Assembly (NCBI GenBank): GCA_019321725.1
Contig: CM033110.1
Coordinates: 21,445,278-21,509,277, forward strand
Length of the DNA: 64,000 bases
Direction of reading: 5' to 3'
Source of the DNA: Paulownia fortunei
Taxonomy: Eukaryota; Streptophyta; Magnoliopsida; Lamiales; Paulowniaceae
Under the pieces are notes generated by a model. The model was given only the letters and a program-made list of their open reading frames with translations. It was not told the origin of the DNA and made no database searches. Below, one piece after another: positions 51,601 to 60,952 of the stretch (positions within the stretch are counted from its first letter, which is position 1; the number at the start of each line of letters is the position of its first letter). Made by a program: the position numbers and the translations under genes.

Positions 51601-52506
51601 TCTTCAACAGCTCATTCCCTCCGGCACATACGAGGAGAAAGGGTAAGTGTGTGTTCTATCTATTTCTGCTTGATATCCATTCTTTTGTTCTGAGGAGAAA
51701 CGCAATCCACTGCATCCAATGTAGGACATTAGAACTTTGCTTGGACACCTTGTTAAATTTAGTCTATTCCCTTGGCAACTTATACAGCAATGGTGCCCTA
51801 TCTTGTGGGTCACAATTTGGAGACTGAAATAAGGCACAGTGGGTCAAAGCTAAAACTATTATAACATGCATAATGATCTAATGGACTAGAGTATGTTTTT
51901 GTGTTCTTTCTGGTACGTCCTGGACTTGGTAGATTTTTACTTAACGCTGGAAAACTATAGGCAAATGCTCTGCCATCCTACTTTGGCAGGCAAACCTTGT
52001 GTCCAGTCATTGTTGAAACTTGTTACATGACATTTTTAGGAGAAATATTTCATGACTCATGCGGACTTTGTTTGTATTAAGACTTCCAGCAAATACTGTC
52101 TAGTTTGGTGCTTATAACCCACTCAATCTTCAATGACCAATTCTCATAACAGGAATGGAGAATTGGACCTACTATACTGACTTTATGTGAGCACCTGTTT
52201 GTGAGTTTTATGATTCGTGTGCTTCGAAAGCAGTCTGGCAAGGTTATGGGTAGAATCAATTGGAAAGAAAAACTGAAGGCAGATGAAGAGAAAAAAGCCA
52301 TTGTTCCTGCGACCAGTGGTGAGGAACAGAAGGTGAAGCTCGTATGGAAATGGGGGATCGGGAAGTTTGTATTGTCAGGTATAGTTGCATATATTGACGG
52401 GCGGTTATGTCGGAATATTCCTAACCCTTTAGCAAGAAGAATTGTTAGTGGTTTTTTGTTAAGTTTTCTCGATCAAAGTAGTGATGAAACAAAGCAAGGA
52501 AAGTGA
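21654..52506 (+). CDS. VPS13: VPS13-like bridge lipid-transfer protein (36 exons, 3200 aa)
   Basis: VPS13 proteins form long hydrophobic grooves that move lipids between organelles at contact sites. Exons: 21654-21934, 22034-22130, 22975-25163, 25808-25922, 27430-28239, 28407-28680, 28759-29264, 29733-29859, 29939-30063, 33005-33720, 33857-33974, 34056-34172, 35702-35796, 36599-36747, 38782-38837, 38941-39154, 40663-41079, 41161-41441, 41514-41599, 41683-41769, 42639-42897, 42991-43413, 43515-43611, 44813-45135, 46496-46612, 46707-46874, 47038-47166, 47298-47387, 47511-47617, 47697-47845, 50319-50401, 50486-50581, 50668-50790, 51154-51237, 51502-51642, 52153-52506. All junctions are GT-AG, every phase agrees, and the total is 9603 nt. 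Exons 1-2 encode a chorein N-terminus (FFNDFIRRRLATLLQPWL), residues about 2130-2650 an SHR-BD/adaptor-binding type region, and 2750-2970 the VPS13 C-terminal block (FDHFEIHPIKIVASFLPG; KGFSGTKRYFGDLGK). It most resembles the Arabidopsis At3g50380 paralogue (from memory). Confidence 0.92.
25164..25807 (+). other. VPS13-like intron 3
   Basis: This 644-bp intron lies between exon 3 (donor AAG|GTAATT) and exon 4 (acceptor GGCAG|GAAGG). No repeat or RNA gene was recognised in it. Confidence 0.8.
26258..26373 (+). repeat. Two-copy tandem duplication (58 bp) in VPS13-like intron 4
   Basis: The copies begin CTAGATTGACC (26258) and CTAGATTAACC (26316). They share GGAACTTAGAAGC and a terminal TAATAAGACTAT / TAGTAAAACTAT. 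Divergence is moderate. Confidence 0.6.
26597..26760 (+). mobile_element. Candidate MITE end in VPS13-like intron 4
   Basis: GGCCCGTTTGGAACAGAG, followed by GGAATAGCCTATTCCCATTC, has the typical wording of plant MITE termini. Only one end is clear. The AT-rich stretch 26,780-27,180 may be the body, but I could not match a second inverted end or a target duplication. Confidence 0.35.
30064..33004 (+). other. VPS13-like intron 9 (2.9 kb, largest intron)
   Basis: The donor is CAGA|GTAAGA and the acceptor TTCAG|GTAAAG. It contains a hAT-like MITE candidate at 31556-31923. Small open frames inside it (for example 30662-30865, 31253-31501, 32330-32536) have no family features and do not extend the VPS13-like product. 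Confidence 0.75.
31556..31923. mobile_element. hAT-like MITE candidate in VPS13-like intron 9
   Basis: The left end GGGTGTTTTGCTAAGCTTAT and the reverse complement of the right end (AATGTGTTTGGCAACACTTAT) form imperfect inverted ends. Internal CTTATAAG-type blocks recur on both arms. The GGGTGTTTGG...CTTATAAG wording is common in plant hAT-type MITEs. The element is about 368 bp with no coding capacity. An 8-bp target duplication could not be confirmed. Confidence 0.6.
37542..37708 (+). repeat. Tandem duplication (83-bp unit, 2 copies) in VPS13-like intron 14
   Basis: Copies start at 37542 and 37625. Both read GCAGTCCATG...TAATGGAAAACATGCTAAAG...CAAGCTCAAGC...AAAATTGTGTCCA with few differences, so the duplication is fairly recent. 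Confidence 0.85.
37993..38194 (+). repeat. Tandem duplication (104/98-bp unit, 2 copies) in VPS13-like intron 14
   Basis: Copies start at 37993 and 38097. They share GGCTTCCTCTCCTT, ATTAAAACAAAAACT, GTCGTTGAATTTGAATCATC and TTATTTCAAAGCTATGTT. The second copy lacks a few bases. Confidence 0.85.
42303..42365 (+). repeat. Poly-T tract followed by a 22-base G run in VPS13-like intron 20
   Basis: An interrupted T tract (about 42311-42330) is followed by GGTTTTGTGTTGC and then 22 consecutive G (42344-42365). The G run could form a quadruplex on the sense strand. Its exact length is likely unreliable in sequencing and polymorphic. Confidence 0.9.
44245..44723. mobile_element. MITE with long terminal inverted repeats in VPS13-like intron 23
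   Basis: The left end starts GGGTTAGTTACACTTACCTC and continues CCCTCTAAAGTAGCTAAATTA. The right end, reverse-complemented, reads GGGTTAATTATACTTATCTC then CCCTCTAAAATAGCTAAATTA, so about 41 bp match with only a few transitions. The element is 479 bp with no coding frame. The flanking 9-mers GATTTGTTA and TTTTAGTTA agree at 6 of 9 positions, which would suit a Mutator-like target duplication but is not proof. Confidence 0.8.
46191..46341 (+). repeat. Tandem duplication (74-bp unit, 2 copies) in VPS13-like intron 24
   Basis: Copies begin TAGACCC at 46191 and 46265. They share ATACCTTTTCCTCAGGGTTG, ATAGAGC and GTTATAGAATATATGTAG. Confidence 0.85.
47846..50318 (+). other. VPS13-like intron 30 (2.5 kb)
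   Basis: It lies between exon 30 (TTAG|GTATCT) and exon 31 (ATTAG|GGACAC). It is AT-rich, with a (TTTA)n run near 49450-49478 and a diverged tandem duplication at its 3' end. No coding region or defined transposon was recognised. Confidence 0.7.
49923..50312 (+). repeat. Diverged tandem duplication ending at VPS13-like exon 31
   Basis: The two copies, about 49923-50087 and 50143-50312, share the order TCTG...TTCAGTCTT/TTTAGTCTT, AATTGG..TGACT, GTAA(C/T)TGCA..AGT, ATTGTTATA/TTTTATTGCAATG and CCTGATTC. The second copy runs up to the splice acceptor of exon 31, so the duplication may have doubled branch-point sequence. Boundaries are approximate. Confidence 0.6.
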
Positions 52507-54433
52507 GATAGAATTTTCTTTTTCTGCCATTGGAAGCTTGCAGTTTCTTTATCCTTTACAGCGCTTGTTACGATATTACCTTTTTTGCATTTTGTAACGA
52601 CTCGAGCTTGTGTGAAATCGAAATTGCACCAAGTGGCAATAAAATCCTAAAAGTTTTCTTATCAATTGAGGGAGGAAAAGTTAATGTGCGATCTACCAAT
52701 TTCTTCATTCCGATGCCAATCTTGGAGCTAAAACTGGGGTGCAGTTGTCTCCTCTGCTAAATCCGAAAGTAACATTGTACTGCTAAATCTGAATCTCCAT
52801 TATGTAATGCATTTGTTTCAATCTGGACTTGGAATTGATAGTGCGTTTTGATGCATATTTTTGTGATAATTAAGATGTAATTCCTATTTTTCTTTACGCC
52901 AAAAATGAAAATTATTTATAGTAAATCATCCATGAGTTTACTTTGTATATAGATGCATCATGATATTAGTAAAATTCTTTAGTGACTTAAAATGAAATAT
53001 TCAGCCTAGAATATTGTCAGAAATTTGGGAGTTGGGTTCAGTGGGTGTAAATGGTAAAGGTTTTGCCCTATGGAATTGAAATTGTTGGTTACCTTTTTGA
53101 ACAGAGTGACTCAATTAGGTTAGGTGTTTATTTACTAGTTGGGGTGGTGAGTCAAAGATTGTAGTCCCTAATAATTCTTGTTTGTATCTAAAAAGAATTC
53201 AAATTTTTATTTGTATGTGCAGTTCAAATTAGTTATTATTGTAATAAAAAAAAAAAAAAAAAAATAGAAGGGAGGGTGACAGAGCAAGTTAAATTTCAGT
53301 TACTAAGTGACTATTAATTAAAATTTTAAAATTAGTAGTTTTTAGGTGATGGGATTGGATTGAGAGGGTGAATTGAATGGGATGGATTTACGCACGCTCA
53401 AAAGTAAAATTTCTTAGTTGGGAACAGAAATGTACTGTAAGCTCTTTAGAAAACGTACATTGGATTGAGCATATATGGGTCGCATATATGTATATATATG
53501 GAAACACTAAAAAAGAAAAAGGAAAAAAAAGGAAAGAAACAAATCATTAAGAAAGTTGGTACCTCTTTACGATGAGTCTGGAAAATAAGCACTCAGAGTT
53601 GGTATTCTCAACTGGTAGCCAGCCCACTGTTTGTTAAAACTATGATTGCTATTTTCCAGTGAATATAATGCCTCTGGTCCCTCAGCTTTATTTATATTTC
53701 GACAAAAATGTACTTATTGTTTTCACTGAACATAAACGCGAGTGGAATTCTCTCAACTTATCTTTGGAAACAGCAATACGAATAATATAGGCATTACTGT
53801 TCTTATCATGTATTAAGTCTGGATAGGTTTAAGTATTATTTTTCTTGTCATGTGTTAAGTCTAACTAGATGCAAAATATATTGCTAAAAGAGACTTGCCC
53901 AGCCACAGAGGTGTTGATTGGTCTCGGCATTTGGGCCTTTTTTTTAATTGTTGTTTTCTTTTGAAATTAAGGGCGTCACTTTTCAGCTGAAATGGAGTAT
54001 ATTTTTTGGCTATTTCCTTCGTCTGTCTGTATCTAGATATTACAAAAAGGAGACTGAAATTTCAATGTCTTCAAAATGAACCAGACCTATTACCAAACTC
54101 AATAAAAACTTCGATAGAAACAAGGTCGCGTAGTACGGTACGTATATAGAAAGAAATAGAGATGGGACTTTGATAGAGTCCAGATTCTGTTAATTCTATT
54201 TCTTTTTATCCCCTCCAAATAGTTATTATATTCAGATCCCACTACTGTTTTATGCGCTGCGGGATTTTCAGGTTCACTAAAAGCCATAGCCCACACTTGG
54301 AAGAGGAAACCACTAGACAATTTAATAAAACCTAGGGGGCCAAACTTTCAGTTTCAGACAGGCCCACAGAAACAATAATCAACTAGAAAACCTAAGGCAG
54401 GCTTCCATGCAGATACCATTTTCCACCCCTCTC
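52507..54433. other. 3' flank of VPS13-like gene and intergenic DNA
   Basis: The first few hundred bases are probably the VPS13-like 3' UTR; 52530-52760 contains an open frame without family features. The remainder is AT-rich, with an A19 run at about 53247-53265 and short TATG/TATA runs near 53,470-53,500. No gene or transposon ends were recognised. Confidence 0.55.
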
Positions 54434-54441
54434 TATATATA
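54434..54441 (+). promoter_or_regulatory. TATA box of the small gene at 54523
   Basis: TATATATA within CTCTCTATATATACTC, about 90 bases upstream of the ATG at 54523 in a pyrimidine-rich context. This is the expected distance for a plant core promoter with a short leader. Confidence 0.55.
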
Positions 54442-54522
54442 CTCTCACCAGGTGTCGACTGTCAAGTGTTATCCTCTCCCTCTATATCTAGTTATCTACT
54501 ACATTTACTTGAAGAAATTCTT

Positions 54523-54816
54523 ATGGCTTTTATGGTCTCCAAAAACCAGCCATCTTTCTCCGATGAGGCGGAGAAGATGAGCTTCAGTAACAAAGATGGA
54601 AGTGAACCCCTAGGTTCAGTCTCCACCCAGCTCTTTCTGAAATCATCGCCCCAAAGTCTCGACAAAGATGTCGTGCTCAGGCGGCTTCGCCATCACAAGA
54701 CCATGAGCAAGGTTAAGAATACTTTCCAGGCTATGCTAGCTCCACAGCCTGTTAAAATTGAGGAAACGTATGAAGAGAAATGGCTGCAACTAGGTGACAC
54801 TTTCACCTCCCCATGA
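54523..54816 (+). CDS. Small plant protein of unknown function (97 aa), possible frame break at 3' end
   Basis: I do not recognise a named family with confidence. The frame from ATG 54523 (MAFMVSKNQPSFSDEAEKMS) encodes a polar protein with a basic central motif, LDKDVVLRRLRHHKTMSKVK, then EETYEEKWLQLGDTFTSP and a stop. An in-frame ATG at 54466 would add 19 residues but lies close to the expected transcription start. Immediately after the stop, another frame (54815-54961) continues with protein-like composition (EWSKAFRRRPVVVAAAEVEV...), ending TGA at 54959-54961. A one-base insertion or two-base deletion near 54,795-54,815 may have truncated a protein of roughly 145 residues. A short intron from CTAG|GTGACA is an alternative. 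Confidence 0.55.
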   Translation: MAFMVSKNQPSFSDEAEKMSFSNKDGSEPLGSVSTQLFLKSSPQSLDKDVVLRRLRHHKTMSKVKNTFQAMLAPQPVKIEETYEEKWLQLGDTFTSP

Positions 54817-54961
54817 GTGGAGCAAGGCCTTCCGCCGCCGGCCAGTTGTGGTTGCTGCGGCTGAAGTGGAGGTGACAGGGAATGAAGTGCCACGTCTTAA
54901 TGCGGAAGCGAAATGGCAGTCGAAAGTTTATGAGGTGGGAGTCATCTTAGTCGTCAAATGA

Positions 54962-56291
54962 GCAGACGGAAATTCCGATGATGTTCAAGCATTTCTTTGT
55001 GCGTATAAACTTGTATGATTGATTCTTCTCTAATCCTTAAAATAAGTAATATAACTGAGCCATGTTCTATGAATCCACTGGATGTCAATATCAACACTTC
55101 CTTTTCATAAATTCAACTAGTTTAATTGGTCTGGCGTAGCTTTGGTTCATGGCAACTTTATTGGCTTCAAATTTTTGTTTTATTGAAAACAATGGGCAAA
55201 TTGATGGGCCTGTTAGAGTTCTCTTGAATAATTAAGGGAGCAGAATAGCTTAATTTCCACTTTAAAAAATGCTCACAAAGGATAAGAGCTTGTACTAAAC
55301 TTCTTCTCTTTGCCAGACTTACCTAAATTGATGAGGCAAGACAATAATTGAACCCACATCCAAAATCAATTCATTGAATGAATTGTGTGTAACACTGTCG
55401 AGTGGGCGCCTTTGGTTTAAGATTCAGACAGAAATCCAAGAATCTATCTTTGTTAGAGTTTAGCAATAATAATACAACACCCAAATTGAATATTTATTTA
55501 GACGTTCCCACCAAGATCAGAGAGTGGTCTACTCCTACATGCCAACAAACTAAAAGTCCTTTTTCCACATCAGAGGTGTGTACCATCACATCATCCATTT
55601 CTCTATTCCAAATTATATTATAAGAACACAATGATTTCAAAGCAAATTAGAGCACTTCTCTCCACAGATCAGACTCTAGAGATGATTTTCTTTTCACTCA
55701 CTTGCATACTTGGTTTTTCTTTTAATAAATCCCTAAGTAGCCAGATTTTCGGGCCGTAAATTCAACATGTGCAGGAGGAACCATGGTGGACAAGATAGCC
55801 TCAAAACCATTTGCCATAGCAGCACACTTGCCAACAAGAAGCATAGTTTTCCCCTATGTACAACGAGGGTTTTTTCCACTGTGAACTGAAATGAGCAGTA
55901 GGAAAGAGATGCACAAAACCAGGTGACCGAATCGGCAAATCTCTGGCTAAAGCATTGGCCTTTCTCAGGTCCTAACAAAATTGGGAACAACCAAGAATCC
56001 TACTGCCCAATCCTTCTACTTTAAACTTGTCGAATCATTATGCAATTATAAAGTGCTTCACTATGCCCTAATATAATACTAAAATGATTGCACCTTTTAT
56101 TCAGGTGCATATGTGGAAACCTAACGAGATTGTTTTATAATTCAGCATAAGTACTAGAAAATATTAATAGTTAAGAGGTGAATCAAACTATAACATCAGC
56201 AGGGTTTATCAAATATTTCATGTCAGTTACAGTGCAAACTCCCAAAAACATAAGATAATTCGGTATGACAAATGAAGACATCTCATGATGT
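54962..56291. other. Intergenic interval
   Basis: AT-rich DNA between the small gene (3' side) and the 3' end of the minus-strand ribosome-biogenesis-like gene. Open frames at 55402-55623 (+) and 55733-55990 (-) lack recognisable domains. Nothing else is supported. Confidence 0.55.
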
Positions 56292-56694
56292 TTACCTAAC
56301 TATTGCAAATTGAGTAGAAGCTGATGTAACCATCAAAAAGAAGAGTAGAAGCTGCTTTAGAAAACAACCTATATTTCTGAGGCAATGGTTGAATATACTG
56401 AATCCAGCAGCAATAACATAAAGCAGACTAACCATACCCAGGATTTCATTGAGAACAGACAAAATCAGGCGCAGCGCCTGGTTTGAATTGTTCAAAACGG
56501 CAGAAATTCTTGAAACTTGCATTTTTCGTTTCTCAAGAAAGTCCAATGAATTTTGTGCACATTGAGAAGACGGTGTGTCCTTCAAAATAACAGGTTCTGA
56601 CCTGTGAAACAAACGAATTTTTTTTAGCTTTATCCTCTTCGTTAGATAAGTTTAGTTTCAAAAGCTTCACATCTACAGGATATTTATCTGCTAC

Positions 56695-57080
56695 GAGAGA
56701 GACAGATGAACACAAGATTTTTTGGCCTTCTCATTCTTTAAAACTTTTCTGCAGATGAAATATGCCCCTATGTAAGAACTAAAACCCCATCATACAAACA
56801 TGAATACTGGCGCATACACATGCACGAAGGTACAAAGGAATGTCAGAGAAACTAAGAGAACATACTTCTCACGAGCTGCAAGAAGTTTGACAATGTCATC
56901 AGGTAATATTTCTTGTTATCCTTTGCCTCTACAAATGAAAATCTCAATGGAAATCACCAAATCCAAACATATTTTCATTTGTCAGTTATTTAACAATTAA
57001 AATTCAAAAACTCATCTCAATAAAATAAAAATAAAACATATGGGGCTACAAGATGTATCAATCTCATATTGAGTTTTGGA
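56695..57080 (-). pseudogene. Partial duplicate of exons 3-4 of the ribosome-biogenesis-like gene
   Basis: This stretch is colinear with about 59,730-60,060. Shared blocks include CATCTACAGGATATTTATCTGC, cut here to ATCTACAGGATATTTATCTG, then ATATGCCCCTA, CATACAAACATGAATACTGG, GGAATGTCAGAGAAA, ATACTTCTCAC.AGCTGCAAG and GTTATCCTTTGCCTCT. The copy keeps the conserved codons for DIVKLLAAREK but has a one-base deletion just upstream (AACAAGAAAT versus AACAAAGAAAT) and has lost about 50 bases of the exon 4 equivalent. It sits between the last exon and the main copy. Confidence 0.8.
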
Positions 57081-57486
57081 CAAACAACATAACATACAGT
57101 ATTATCGCTTGTAGCGAGTGGCGTGAAACATTACGAACCTGCAATACAAACAAAACTCCAAGATTTACAATTTCCGTTTTTTTATTTTTTATTTTTTATT
57201 TTTTTGGAGACAAAGGATATACTATCTATCAATACTTAAGAATATTAGACTAAGATAAACTTGTACTGTTAATCCACTTTTTTTAGAATGATTTACATTC
57301 AGTACCATGAAACTCGGGATTTTAGTATTTGGCATTTGAATTAATCTTATGGGCAACATTTATAAAAATAAAAGATGCGTAATATTATATTCGATTGATC
57401 ACCTTAAAAATAGATAAGTTGACACTTATTAGACTAACATATATGCCTCCATGACTTGGAGTGTCATTCATGCAATCAACGCGCTG

Positions 57487-59175
57487 CTACTAGAAAAAAA
57501 TCGCTATTCAGCAACAAAAAGTTTTGGCGCTAACCTACTAAAATCCGTCGCTAATAACACTTTGAGATGAAAATTATTCATCGCCACATTCGTCGCTATC
57601 AGAGCATCGCCAAACATTAATGAGAAAATATTTAGTCGTTGCACACTTTGCAATGAAAAAAAAAAGTCGCAAGCCCCACAAACAAAATCGTTGCAAAAAT
57701 GTCAATTTGCTTGTTTATATATATATATATATATATATTATAGATATGGTCGATTTTTGTGATAAAATTTTAAAGAATTCATCACTAAATTTCAAATTTA
57801 GTGATGAATATATTTTAAATTTTTTGTCGTTAACTAATTAAAAAAATATAAAAATATTTAATAGTTAAGTTAGGGACCAATATGACAAAATCTCTTTGGA
57901 AAGTTTAAATTTTGAGATGAATGGTTCCTAATATTTTGTAGCTAAATAATAAAAAATATAAAAATAAAATTTAAGCAATATATTTTGCAATGAATTTTTC
58001 CAAATATAGTCGATAATGTTTTTTGCAACAAATTTTTTCCAGAATTTCGTCACTAGCTTATACAAAAATAAAATAATTTAAATTTAATAATTCAATTTAC
58101 GACGAACTTACCGGAAAATCATCACCAGCTTGTCACTTTGCAACAAATTATTTATAGAATTTCATCGCAAAGCAAATAAGAAAGTGTAGTGATAAAAAAA
58201 TTAATAATTAAGTTTTCAACAACTTGACAAAAAATTCGTCACAAGTTGATAGTGAAGAATTAGTTTTAAAATTTCATTGGTAAATAATTAAAAGTAATAT
58301 AACAATATAAATTTAACAAATCAATTTGTGATGAATTGACCAAAATTATGTCACTAATTGAATATATATATTTTTTATTTTGTATATTTGCAATTATTGA
58401 AAACGAATTTAATTTTTTTCTTTTAAGTTAGTTGATATTAAGTTTTGAAATTATAATTTTGTATAATGTAAAAAAAGTATCATACATAAATAAAAGTATC
58501 CACACTTAAATAAATAGCACATATCCAGAAACATTACAATAAAGATATAAAGTACAGCCTACAGTTACATTTAAGTCGGTGGAGACAGCGGAGTTGAGGA
58601 GGATAACTGCCGGGTCAGCGACTATAATAAACCAGGTGCTAGCCTCTCCACAACCTGTTTTATCACCTGTTCATTTGCCTTAATCTTTTGCAGTTTATCT
58701 CCAAGGATTTGAAAGCCGGCCTGAACGATTTTTAAGTCGGCCTCGATGCTCAGTCTCTCACTCAGTAGTTCACTCCGGGTAGCAGATTGAAGCTCATCTC
58801 TAAACCCGCATTTGTCGGTCTATGAGCTGTAGCATTTGAAGAAGTCGATATGGCAGGTTTGCAGTTGAAGTGTTTATGTATTCTAGAACCATTTGATTCA
58901 AATTCATTATCCAACTTCAATCTATAATTTAAAAACCTGTTGAGAACACTAATTAGGAGGACTTGCGATGTGTGCATAATAATCAGTCCCTCTTGCATTC
59001 AAGCATTCCAAATACTTCTTACATTGTCTAAGAATATGTTTTCCACTCTCTGGTCATGACTTATTCCATACAAGATCGTACACTTATTTATGATTTTATT
59101 AGTATGACCAATTTTTCGTGCACGTGAACTCCCATAGTTTTCCAAGTACATATAACACTACACCAAAAAAAGAAA
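57487..59175. mobile_element. CACTA-like (En/Spm) transposon remnant
   Basis: At 57487 CTACTAGAAAAAAATCGC resembles the CACTACTAGAAAAAA terminus of plant CACTA elements. The following 800 bp are full of short direct and inverted GTCGCTA/TCGTCAC/GTGATGAA motifs, as in CACTA subterminal regions. At 58560-58800 the minus strand encodes a coiled-coil-like fragment (ELQSATRSELLSERLSIEAD, then KIVQAGFQILGDKLQKIKAN) with the look of a plant transposase C-terminus. A second CACTACACCAAAAAAAG lies at 59156 in the same orientation. No proper inverted terminal pair or 3-bp target duplication was found, so limits are approximate. Confidence 0.5.
57777..57809. repeat. Perfect 16-bp inverted repeat in the CACTA-like subterminal region
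   Basis: The arms ATTCATCACTAAATTT and AAATTTAGTGATGAAT are separated by a single C. This is the strongest of many GTGATGAA-type inverted motifs in this segment and would form a stable hairpin or cruciform. Confidence 0.9.
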
Positions 59176-60913
59176 TGGAGATTCAAACCAAAATAGGCAA
59201 TCACACACACTAAGATAAATTGCATACTAATAGAATCCTAGATAAGTATATGTTCTCAAACTATTTGAACAAGACAATTCAAAATTTAATATCGAATTTT
59301 AAAACCATTAAATATTTTCAAATTTCGATGCTAAATGCCAAATGGAGACCAAGGTTTGTTAATGCATATGCATGACATGTATAGTTGTTATAACACTAAA
59401 AAAATTTCATGTAAAACAACAATCATATATTTTCGCGTCAAGCAATAAGTATAAAACTATTATCATAATCACTAAAAAAATAAATTGCAAAAGATTAATT
59501 AAAAAGCAATTATCATAATTATACATTTTCATGAAAAATAATAAATTAATATGCTATTAACATATACTTTAGCTATCAATATATTACTTTTTTTTCTATA
59601 ATTTTAGTACTCTTAACTATATACCAAGTGAGATTTACCTACTTCAATTATCAAATTTACTTTGTACAAAAATTTTAGTGTTACTCATAAGAACAAAATT
59701 ATGTAACTTTTTACTTTAGATAATTTTAGTTTCAAAAGCATCACATCTACAGGATATTTATCTGCAATGAGAGAGAGAGAGAGATGAACCCAGATTTTTT
59801 TGGCCTTCTCTTTCTTGAGGCCGGCTTCTTCTCAGCTTTCTGATCCTCATAGTCTGATGTTAAAACTTTTCTGTAGAAGAAATATGCCCCTAGTAAGAAC
59901 TAACCCTATCATACAAACATGAATACTGGCACATACACATGCATGAAAGAATAAAGGAATGTCAGAGAAATTAAGTGAGCATACTTCTCACAAGCTGCAA
60001 GAAGTTTGGCACCGTCATCAGGTAGCATTTCTTTGTTATCCTTTGCCTCTTCATGTGTTTCAGTTTCCGTTTCATCTTTGGAGGGGTCTTCCTTGGGCAA
60101 TGACCGGGGTCAATTTTTGTGCCCACTGTGTGTGGCGTTCTTTCCCCTCACAAACTACCCTAAAAGAGGTTCATTCTTTATTACACACGATATGTGTCCT
60201 CGACAATCCTAGAGATTTACAGAAAGTATCCAAAAGGAGCAGGCACTATTTCACAGAAAATCGAGCAGATGATTAGCTCTTATTTAAGCATGTCCATAAC
60301 GTGATATCTGAAATGGATGCCAAACTGTCAAAGCCGATACTGTCAAATGAATCTCAAAACATCTTCAAATAATTTAAACCGCCTATAATGATAAATAACC
60401 ACACATGAGATAAAATCCAATTCATTTAATTTCCAAGAAACAAGGCAGATCAAACCTTAAAGCAGAAAGAAAGAAAAAACCATGAAAAGTTACTAGCAAT
60501 GTACAAATAAACAAAAATTTACATGAGCAATTTATACATTCACTATCCCCTGCATATCAGAATTAGATGAAAGAGCAGATAGTGAATAGGCAAAGTACAA
60601 TTTGGAGTTCTTATATACTCATTCTTCAACATGTCCTAGAAAAATCAACAAAAGATCACAAGAAATTACGAACAAAAAAAAATGTAACCCAATTAATATA
60701 ATGATCCCATTCTCTAATTAGTTTTACGAGTTCTCCATCCAGGTTGATACTACTACAATCTTCCCAATACCTACAGAACTAATATATATCCCAGACTTAC
60801 AAAAATTCAAGCTCAATGTACAATCAACATAGTAATGATACAATTATACAAAATCGTTCTATTAGCATATTCTTAAAGCATAAATTTTGAATTTTGTCCA
60901 ACAACAGCAATTG

Positions 60914-60952
60914 AAAAAAAAAAAAGGCGAGGTACCTGGCCTTTTTTTTTTT
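60914..60952. repeat. Near-perfect palindrome A12-GGCGAGGTACCTGGCC-T11
   Basis: Twelve A (60914-60925), the 16-base core GGCGAGGTACCTGGCC (60926-60941) with one mismatch per arm, and eleven T (60942-60952). It spans the exon 2 donor of the ribosome-biogenesis-like gene on the minus strand (GGCCAG|GTACCT), so the donor lies at the symmetry centre. Confidence 0.9.
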
